Source of the DNA: Marmoricola sp.
Lineage (GTDB): Bacteria; Actinomycetota; Actinomycetes; Propionibacteriales; Nocardioidaceae
Assembly (NCBI RefSeq): GCF_025965215.1
Contig: NZ_JAOPXI010000050.1
Span: 1 to 34,340, forward strand
Direction: 5' to 3'
Length of the DNA stretch: 34,340 nucleotides
Under the pieces are notes generated by a model. That model was not told the DNA's origin and searched no databases. It worked only from the letters and a program-made list of their open reading frames with translations. Made by a program: the position numbers and the translations under genes. This document shows, one piece after another, positions 17,922 through 24,453 of this stretch; positions within the stretch are counted from its first letter, which is position 1; each line of letters starts with the position of its first letter.

Positions 17922-18923
17922 ATGCAGCACCTCACCCCGGTGGGGCTGAGCAGGGACGGCAAGGATCTTGTCCTGACCAGCGACACCGGCGAGGAGTTCG
18001 CCGTACCGGTCGATCACCGGTTCCGTGCCGCCCTCCGGGGTGACCACGCCCGACTCGGTCAGTTGGAGATGAAGATGGAAAGCGCCCTCCGCCCGCGCGA
18101 CATCCAGGCCCGGATCCGCGCCGGCGAGTCCGCGGAGGATGTCGCCGCTGCTGCCCAGACGACCGTCGAGTCGATCATGGCCTTCGCCGCCCCGGTCCTG
18201 GCCGAGCGCGCCCACGTGGCCCAGACAGCCCAGAAATCCTCGATCCGCCGAGCTTCCAGCGACACCACCCCTGCCGGTCGCACCCTGGATGAGTCGTCGC
18301 GACAGCACCTGGTCGCCGTGTCGGTGCGTGCCGACGACGTGGTCTGGGACGCCTGGCGACGCGACGACGGTCGCTGGGCGATCGTGGCCACCTACGTCGC
18401 CCGCGGCACCGAGCACCGCGCCGAGTTCACCTACGACCAGCCAGGTCGCTACGTGATGGCCGATAACGACGACGCCCGACTGCTCACCGGCGAGGCTCAC
18501 GCTCCCGGCGAGGAGCCCTCGGCCCCGCCGCGTCGGCTGTCGGCAGTTCCGAGCGGCGACGAGCTGCCGCTCGGCGACGACGCGATCGAGCTGGTCCGCG
18601 ACAGCGGCTCCAACGAGACCGAAGACGTCGAGGAGGCGACCTCCGATCTCGGCGAGACCGCGGCTGCGGTGCGCTCCGGTGCACCGTCAGCGGGTACCGC
18701 CGACCCGACGTTCGACGACCTCACCAGCGACCACGCCGACGCGGACTGGATCGCCGACACCAGTCATGCGCCCCCGGCAGCATCGGAGGCGCAGGAGCCC
18801 CCGCTCGCCGACCAGGCTCCGGTGCCCGACGAGCCGGGCGAGCCCGAGGTACCCCGCAAAAAGGGCCGATCCTCGGTGCCCAGCTGGGACGAGATCATGT
18901 TCGGCGGCGGCAAGAACGACTGA
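17922..18923 (+). CDS. sepH: Septation protein SepH (DUF3071)
   Basis: SepH is an actinobacterial cytokinesis regulator that binds FtsZ and promotes Z-ring assembly. The 333-residue protein has the conserved N-terminal DUF3071 domain (about residues 1-165) with a helix-turn-helix-like segment, RPRDIQARIRAGESAEDVA (near 57-75). A long acidic, Pro/Ala-rich linker is probably disordered, and the C-terminal motif (SVPSWDEIMFGG) is typical of the family. The ATG has a good AAGGAG site. It diverges from the TRIC gene and is followed by a 158-bp regulatory gap. Confidence 0.93.
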   Translation: MQHLTPVGLSRDGKDLVLTSDTGEEFAVPVDHRFRAALRGDHARLGQLEMKMESALRPRDIQARIRAGESAEDVAAAAQTTVESIMAFAAPVLAERAHVAQTAQKSSIRRASSDTTPAGRTLDESSRQHLVAVSVRADDVVWDAWRRDDGRWAIVATYVARGTEHRAEFTYDQPGRYVMADNDDARLLTGEAHAPGEEPSAPPRRLSAVPSGDELPLGDDAIELVRDSGSNETEDVEEATSDLGETAAAVRSGAPSAGTADPTFDDLTSDHADADWIADTSHAPPAASEAQEPPLADQAPVPDEPGEPEVPRKKGRSSVPSWDEIMFGGGKND

Positions 18924-18964
18924 ACGCGGTTCGACAAGCGTGACCGGCCTCTCGCGACAGGTGC

Positions 18965-18993
18965 TGGACGAGCCTGTTACCCGTCAGTAACAT
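18965..18993 (+). promoter_or_regulatory. Promoter with embedded operator upstream of the acyl-CoA reductase gene
   Basis: A -35-like TGGACG (18965-18970) and a -10 TAACAT (18988-18993) are separated by 17 bp. A TGTTAC-CCGTCA-GTAACA inverted repeat (18975-18992) fills the spacer and overlaps the -10 box. A dimeric repressor, for example of the TetR family, bound there would block RNA polymerase. The leader to the ATG is about 80 nt. Confidence 0.6.
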
Positions 18994-19081
18994 TGCGCCT
19001 ACCCCGTGACGCGACGCTGCGTTGCGAGTTGAATGAACACTCCGCAGCAGCCCCTGCATTTACCTCCAGTGAAGAGGCACC

Positions 19082-21088
19082 ATGTCCTACTTCGTCACCG
19101 GCGCCACCGGGTTCATCGGCCGCTACCTCGTCAACGAGCTCCTCGAGAACCGCGAGGGCGAGATCTACCTGCTGTGCCGGGACGGTTCGCGGGCCCGGCT
19201 GGACGCCCTGATCGCCCAATGGGGCGGCAGCCCGCGGCTGATCCCGGTCACCGGCGACCTGCGTGCCGACCGCTTGGGCGTCGACGACGCGTGGATCGCG
19301 GAGAACAAGGGCAAGATCACGCACTTCTTCCACCTTGCCGCGATCTACGACATGACCGCCAGCGAGGAGATGAACGAAGAGCTCAACGTCGGGGGGACGC
19401 GGGCCGCGATCTCGCTGGCCGGTGCCGTCGATGCCGGCGTCTTCCACCAGGTCTCCTCGGTGGCTGCCTCGGGTGACTACCGCGGCCTGTTCGACGAGTC
19501 CATGTTCGACGAGGGCCAGGGCCTGCCCTCGGCGTACCACCGGACGAAGTTCGAGTCGGAGAAGATCGTCCGCGAGGAGTCGCCGGTGCCGTGGCGGGTC
19601 TATCGGCCTGCCGTGGTCGTGGGCCACTCCGAGACCGGCGCGATGGACAAGATCGACGGCCCCTACTACTTCTTCCCGTTGTTCAAGGCGATGCGCGACA
19701 ACCTGCCGTCGTGGCTGCCGCTGGTCGGCGTCGACCTCGGCGACACCAACGTCGTCCCGGTCGACTACGTGGCCAAGGCGATGGACCACCTCGCCCACCT
19801 GCCCGACCACGACGGTCAGGCCTTCCACCTGGTCAACCCGGAGCCCCAGAACACGGTTGAGCTCATCAACACCTTCGCCGCGGCGGCCAAAGCCCCCCAG
19901 TTCGCCGTACCGATCGACCGCAGCGTCACCAACCGGCTGCCCACCGCGCTGCTGCCGCGGCAGCTCCGACCCGGCGCACTGCTGGGCGCCGCCCTGCGGA
20001 CCACGCCCGCGCACCTGGCGCTGAGCCAGACCATCGGACGTTTCGGCATCCCGCCGGAGGTGCTCGAGCACGCCTCGTTCCCCAGCGTGTACGTCTCCAA
20101 GGCGACCCAGAAGGCGCTGGCCGGTTCCGGGATCGCGGTACCGGACCTGGAGTCGTACGCCGGCACGCTGTGGTCCTACTGGGAGGAGATGCTCGATGAG
20201 TCGATCCGCTCCAACCGGGCCGCCGTTTCCGCCCTGAAGGGCAAGACCGTCGTCATCACCGGAGCGTCGTCCGGCATCGGCCTGGTCACCGCTGTCCAGG
20301 TCGCCAAGGCCGGCGCGATCCCCATCCTGGTCGCCCGTGGCAAGGACAAGCTCGAGTCCACCAAGGCGCTCATCGAGAGCCAGGGCGGCAAGGCCTATGC
20401 CTACGGCTGCGACCTGTCGGACCTGCAGGCGATCGACGCCCTGACGAGCGCGCTGTCAGCCGACTTCGAGCACATCGACTTCGTGGTCAACAACGCCGGC
20501 CGCTCGATCCGCCGGTCGTTGAAGCTCTCGGAGGACCGGTTCCACGACTTCGAGCGGACGATGCAGCTCAACTACTTCGGCGCGATCCGCCTGATCATGG
20601 GCATCCTGCCGAAGATGCGCGAGCAGAAGTCCGGCCACATCGTGAACATCTCCTCGATCGGCGTACTGACCAACCCGCCCCGGTTCAGCGCGTACGTCGC
20701 CTCGAAGGCAGCCCTGGACGCGTGGAGCAACGTGGTCTCCAGCGAACTCGTCGGTGACGGCGTCTCGTTCACCAGCATCCACATGCCGCTGGTACGCACC
20801 CCGATGATCGCGCCGACCAAGATGTACGACCGGTTCCCGACGATCAGCCCCGGTCAGGCTGCCGCCATGGTGATCTCCGCACTGGTCGAGCGGCCCCACG
20901 AGATCAACACCCTGACCGGCAACCTGGGAGCGCTCGCGCACACGTTGGCACCCAAGGTCGCGTTCCGGGTCTTGAACCTCGCCTACAAGATCTTCCCGGA
21001 CTCCGCAGCAGCCCGGGGAGAAGTCCCTCCTGCCCCGACGAGCGAGCAGCAGATGATGGCCCGCGTCCTGCCCGGAGTCCACTGGTAG
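19082..21088 (+). CDS. Two-domain SDR protein, probable fatty acyl-CoA reductase
   Basis: The 668-residue protein fuses two Rossmann reductase domains. The N-terminal extended-SDR domain (about 1-370) has GATGFIG (7-13) and a YHRTK active site. The C-terminal classical SDR domain (about 380-640) has TGASSGIG, NNAG, an SSIG serine region and YVASK. This order and length match alcohol-forming fatty acyl-CoA reductases such as Marinobacter Maqu_2507 and mycobacterial AcrA1 (from memory). The enzyme would reduce acyl-CoA to aldehyde and then to fatty alcohol with NADPH, for wax esters or envelope lipids. The ATG at 19082 has GAAGAGG upstream. An operator-bearing promoter precedes it. Confidence 0.87.
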   Translation: MSYFVTGATGFIGRYLVNELLENREGEIYLLCRDGSRARLDALIAQWGGSPRLIPVTGDLRADRLGVDDAWIAENKGKITHFFHLAAIYDMTASEEMNEELNVGGTRAAISLAGAVDAGVFHQVSSVAASGDYRGLFDESMFDEGQGLPSAYHRTKFESEKIVREESPVPWRVYRPAVVVGHSETGAMDKIDGPYYFFPLFKAMRDNLPSWLPLVGVDLGDTNVVPVDYVAKAMDHLAHLPDHDGQAFHLVNPEPQNTVELINTFAAAAKAPQFAVPIDRSVTNRLPTALLPRQLRPGALLGAALRTTPAHLALSQTIGRFGIPPEVLEHASFPSVYVSKATQKALAGSGIAVPDLESYAGTLWSYWEEMLDESIRSNRAAVSALKGKTVVITGASSGIGLVTAVQVAKAGAIPILVARGKDKLESTKALIESQGGKAYAYGCDLSDLQAIDALTSALSADFEHIDFVVNNAGRSIRRSLKLSEDRFHDFERTMQLNYFGAIRLIMGILPKMREQKSGHIVNISSIGVLTNPPRFSAYVASKAALDAWSNVVSSELVGDGVSFTSIHMPLVRTPMIAPTKMYDRFPTISPGQAAAMVISALVERPHEINTLTGNLGALAHTLAPKVAFRVLNLAYKIFPDSAAARGEVPPAPTSEQQMMARVLPGVHW

Positions 21089-21106
21089 TCGCTTGTCCGG
21101 CACGTA

Positions 21107-21919
21107 CTATCGCGCTACTGGACGGGTCGGGTCCGCGACCCATTCGCTCCACGAGCCCGGGTAGAGCGCGGCGGCGATCCCGGCGTGCGCGAGCGCCAGG
21201 ATGTCGTGCGCGGCGGTGACGCCCGACCCGCAGTAGACACCGACCTCAGCATCGGCGGTGGCGCCCTCGACGGCGTACAGTGCCGCGATCTCGGTGGGAG
21301 CGCGGAAGGTGCCGTCCGCGCGCAGGTTGGTCCCGGTCGGCACGTTCACCGCACCAGGGATGTGACCGGCGACCGGGTCGACCGGCTCGACCTCACCGCG
21401 GTAGCGCTCGGGGTTGCGGGCATCGATCAGTACGCCGCGACGGGCGAGGTCGAGGACGTCGTCCACCTCGATGACTGCCAGGGAGCCGGGGCTGCTCGTG
21501 AAGGTGCCGGGCTGCTGCAGCCGTACCCCGTCCTCCACAGCGCCACCGGCGGCCTGCCAGGTTCTCCACCCTCCGTCGAGGACGCGCACGTCGGGGTGCC
21601 CGTGATGGCGGAGCAGCCACCAGCAACGCGCGGCAGCCCGGCCCTCCCAGTCGTCGTACACCACCACCGGCCGGTCGTAGCTCACCCCGACCCGGCGCAT
21701 GGCGGCCTCGAAGACCGCGACGTCCGGGAGCGGATGCCGGCCGCGGTCCGACGGGGGCGCGGCGAGATCGGCGTCCAGGTCGACGTACGCCGCTCCCGGG
21801 ACGTGCCCGGCCTGGTACTCGCCCGGACCGCCCGGGCCGCCCATTCGGTAGCGCACGTCGAGGACGGTGACGGCGCCGAGGAGCTGGTCGAGTTCGGCGG
21901 CTGTGATCAGCGGGCTCAT
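21107..21919 (-). CDS. Rhodanese-type sulfurtransferase, two-domain
   Basis: The 270-residue enzyme has tandem rhodanese domains: an inactive N-terminal domain (about 1-125) and a catalytic C-terminal one with the active-site loop VGVYCGSGVTA, whose Cys carries the persulfide. Loops of the form CGSGVTA are usual in thiosulfate/3-mercaptopyruvate sulfurtransferases. The ATG at 21919 is supported by GGGAGG (21928-21933) eight bases upstream. The gene diverges from tdk with 16 bp between the start codons, so its ribosome site is antisense to the tdk promoter region. It converges with the acyl-CoA reductase gene across an 18-bp gap. Confidence 0.92.
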   Translation of the reverse strand: MSPLITAAELDQLLGAVTVLDVRYRMGGPGGPGEYQAGHVPGAAYVDLDADLAAPPSDRGRHPLPDVAVFEAAMRRVGVSYDRPVVVYDDWEGRAAARCWWLLRHHGHPDVRVLDGGWRTWQAAGGAVEDGVRLQQPGTFTSSPGSLAVIEVDDVLDLARRGVLIDARNPERYRGEVEPVDPVAGHIPGAVNVPTGTNLRADGTFRAPTEIAALYAVEGATADAEVGVYCGSGVTAAHDILALAHAGIAAALYPGSWSEWVADPTRPVAR

Positions 21920-21935
21920 GGCATGATCCTCCCCG

Positions 21936-22589
21936 ATGGCTGAACTCCAATTCTTCACCGGCACGATGGATTCCGGTAAGAGCACGCTCGCGCTGCAGAC
22001 GAACCACAACCATGCGGCGCGCGGGCGCGTCGGCCGGATCTTCACGACCCACGACCGTGCGGGCGAGGCGATCCTGTCCTCGCGCCTGGGACTGGAGCAC
22101 GATGCCCTCGAAGTCACCGCCGACTTCGACTTCTGGCGCTTCACCGTCGATTCCCTGACCCACGGCGCGCGGATCGACTACTTGGTCTGCGACGAGGCCC
22201 AGTTCTACGCCGCTCGCCAGGTCGACCAGCTCGCGCGGATCGTCGACGAGCTCCAGATCGACGTCTTCGCGTTCGGGATCCTCTCGGACTTCCGCACCGA
22301 GCTGTTCGAAGGATCCCAACGCCTCGTCGAGCTGGCCGACCGCACCCACGTCCTCCAGGTCGAGGCGCTGTGCTGGTGCGGCAAGCGCGCCACCCACAAC
22401 GCCAGGACCGAGAACGGGGAGATGGTCACCGAGGGCGAGGTCATCGTCGTCGGTGACGTCGATGACCGCGAGGCCGAGCCTGCCGAGGTCGCCTACGAGG
22501 TCCTGTGCCGCCAGCACCATCGTCGCCGGATGACCTCGGCGCGTGCCCAGGCGATCTCGATGGTGTCGGAGCCGTTGCCTTTCCGTTGA
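21936..22589 (+). CDS. tdk: Thymidine kinase
   Basis: The 217-residue type II thymidine kinase phosphorylates thymidine with ATP in the salvage pathway. A Walker A motif GTMDSGKST (9-17), the DEAQF motif with catalytic Glu87, and zinc-lasso cysteines (CWC at 146-148, then a C-RQ-H pair near 191-194) are visible. The first zinc pair has one residue rather than two between cysteines. The ATG at 21936 lacks a ribosome site. CATGAT eight bases upstream could be a weak -10 for a leaderless transcript. The gene ends 26 bp before a hairpin repeat. Confidence 0.93.
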   Translation: MAELQFFTGTMDSGKSTLALQTNHNHAARGRVGRIFTTHDRAGEAILSSRLGLEHDALEVTADFDFWRFTVDSLTHGARIDYLVCDEAQFYAARQVDQLARIVDELQIDVFAFGILSDFRTELFEGSQRLVELADRTHVLQVEALCWCGKRATHNARTENGEMVTEGEVIVVGDVDDREAEPAEVAYEVLCRQHHRRRMTSARAQAISMVSEPLPFR

Positions 22590-22614
22590 GACTCGGTGAC
22601 CGAGGTCCCGGCAG

Positions 22615-22682
22615 CTCGGCAAGCTCGATGACCGGGGTCCCGACCCTTGATGACCGGCGTACCGGTCGTCGAGCTTGCCGAG
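22615..22682. repeat. Dispersed hairpin repeat between convergent tdk and phosphodiesterase genes
   Basis: Perfect 14-bp arms (CTCGGCAAGCTCGA at 22615-22628 and its complement at 22669-22682) enclose a 40-nt loop. The loop contains an inner inverted repeat GACCGG-CGTA-CCGGTC (22652-22667). The right half matches the hairpin at 17164-17207 and the fragment at 31689-31711. Its place between convergent genes suggests it can act as a terminator. Confidence 0.75.
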
Positions 22683-22700
22683 AGGTGGTGACCCGACCGC

Positions 22701-23840
22701 TCAGGCGATCAGGATCGGGATCTGCATCTCCACCGCGGTCAACGATCCGTGCAAGCCGACCAGCATCTGCTCGTAGGGGAAGTCGACCGAGCTCATGAGG
22801 CCGAGGTTGTCCCGAGCCGCGACCACGACGTCGCCGAGTCTCGGACGGACCAGGGGAAGCACCGTGCCGAACCAGCCGCGCTCGATCGCCTCGTCGCGGG
22901 CCAGGACCTCGGCGCGATCGCCGAGGAAGCCGCGCCAACTGGCGAGCACGTCGTCCAGTGCGCGGCCCGAGCAGTACAGGTGTCGGAACCGGGCCTCGCC
23001 CGCGAGCAGGTGGACGCCGGCCCGTAGCTCCGGGTGCGCATCGATGTCGATCCGAGCCTCAGGTGGGCTGTCGACCATGCCGTGATCGGCGACGACCACC
23101 AGCCGGACTCCCGGGTCCAGGGCCTCGCGCAGCTGCTCGACGCTGGCGTCGATCGCGGAGAGCTGGGCCCGCCACTGCGCCGAGTCGACACCGTAGCGGT
23201 GACCGGTCCAGTCGAGGTCGCCGTCGTAGACGTAGGTGACCGACGGCGTCGCGCGGGACGCGGTGACCACCGCGGCGATGCGCTCGCCGACCTTGTCGGC
23301 GCCGATGAACTCGGCTCCGCGGTAACCGCACAGCGTCAGCCCGGAGTCGGCGAACTCGCGCTTGCTGACCATGGAGGCGTGCACCCCCGCTGAGCTCAGT
23401 CGCGCGAACGCACTCGGGTTCGGCTGCCACTGGGCCGGATCGACCTCCTTGTCCCAGTTCAGCGCGTTCAGCAACCGGTCAGTGCCCGGGATGCGCGAGG
23501 TGAAGCCGACCAGACCGTGCTCCCCCGGTGTCAGCGCCGTGCCGAGAGAGGTCAGGCTGGTCGCGGTCGTGGACGGTACGCCCGCCACGCCGGGCTCGGT
23601 CAGCAGTGCGTGCAGGAACGGCGCGTGCTCGGCGTGCGAGGCGACGAGCTGGTGGCCGAGCCCGTCGACCAGGAAGACGACGTACTGGTGGGCCGGCGGC
23701 AGCACGAGCCCGGTCTCGTGGAACCCGACGTCGATCCCGAGCGCCGTCGCGATCGCCGGCAGCACGTCGCCCAGCGTCCGGCCGCCGTACGAGGGCTCGA
23801 CGAAGGTAGTACTGACGGGGCTCACGTCGGGTCGGCTCAC
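22701..23840 (-). CDS. Alkaline-phosphatase superfamily phosphodiesterase / nucleotide pyrophosphatase
   Basis: The 379-residue protein is related to type I phosphodiesterase/nucleotide pyrophosphatases. Metal-binding motifs are visible: VVFLVDGLGH (first Asp), TTATSL (nucleophile Thr region, near residue 95), YVYDGDLDWTGHRYG (Asp/His pair) and VVVADHGM (Asp-His pair). There is no clear signal peptide, so it is probably cytoplasmic. The substrate is unknown. The GTG at 23840 overlaps the DUF5998 stop codon as GTGA, so the two genes are translationally coupled. Confidence 0.88.
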   Translation of the reverse strand: MSRPDVSPVSTTFVEPSYGGRTLGDVLPAIATALGIDVGFHETGLVLPPAHQYVVFLVDGLGHQLVASHAEHAPFLHALLTEPGVAGVPSTTATSLTSLGTALTPGEHGLVGFTSRIPGTDRLLNALNWDKEVDPAQWQPNPSAFARLSSAGVHASMVSKREFADSGLTLCGYRGAEFIGADKVGERIAAVVTASRATPSVTYVYDGDLDWTGHRYGVDSAQWRAQLSAIDASVEQLREALDPGVRLVVVADHGMVDSPPEARIDIDAHPELRAGVHLLAGEARFRHLYCSGRALDDVLASWRGFLGDRAEVLARDEAIERGWFGTVLPLVRPRLGDVVVAARDNLGLMSSVDFPYEQMLVGLHGSLTAVEMQIPILIA

Positions 23841-24424
23841 TCCTGGGTGCTTGCCGAAAGACTGTCGGCGAACGCGAGCAGCCGGTCGACCGATTCCTGG
23901 CCGTCGGCTGCCGAGCTGACCCGGATCGAGAAGTCGTCGGAGGCGACGACCCCGGTGTACCCGTGGTCGGCTTCACACTGCGGGTCCGAGCAGGTGGCCG
24001 GCTCGAGGTCGATCCGGTTGATGCCGCCCCATCCGATCGTCAGGACCGCCTCGGCCGGAGCGGGCAGGTCGGCACCCGTCACCGAGGCCGGGTTGGCCAC
24101 CATCCGGTTGACGACCACCGACTTCACCTGCGAGAGCTTGACCGCCTCGGTCGAGGTCGACGTGTACGGCTCGGGGAGCAGGTCGTCCGGTGCGTGCTCG
24201 TCGGTGTGGCACAGGATCAGGCGGGTCGGGGTCAGAACGACGACGGTGATGTGCCGGCGCACCTCGTCGCGGTCGATCGTGGGCTCGTGGTGCACCAGGA
24301 ACGAGGCGACCCGCTCGCCCGCGACGGCGGCATTGACACCGGATCGCACGACGGCCGGGTAGTAGCCGCTGTTCTCGATCGCAGTATCGAGGTCGGCGGA
24401 CTGGTCCTCGGAGGTAACGGACAT
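23837..24424 (-). CDS. DUF5998 family protein
   Basis: The 195-residue soluble protein has a mixed alpha/beta character with a Cys pair in CSDPQCEADHG and matches the DUF5998 type found beside this phosphodiesterase in actinobacteria. The function is unknown. The ATG at 24424 is chosen because AGGA (24433-24436) is then eight bases upstream; the ATG at 24433 overlaps that site and is less likely. It lies 29 bp downstream of the Pat-type gene and overlaps the phosphodiesterase start, so all three may form one operon. Confidence 0.8.
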   Translation of the reverse strand: MSVTSEDQSADLDTAIENSGYYPAVVRSGVNAAVAGERVASFLVHHEPTIDRDEVRRHITVVVLTPTRLILCHTDEHAPDDLLPEPYTSTSTEAVKLSQVKSVVVNRMVANPASVTGADLPAPAEAVLTIGWGGINRIDLEPATCSDPQCEADHGYTGVVASDDFSIRVSSAADGQESVDRLLAFADSLSASTQE

Positions 24425-24453
24425 GAACGGCATCCTGTCACGCCCGGACGTGC

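Noticed and set aside
18921..18960. Possible decayed copy of the dispersed repeat after sepH (GGTTCGACAAGC-like)
   Set aside because: The similarity to the repeat core is short and there is no inverted partner, so I could not separate it from chance.
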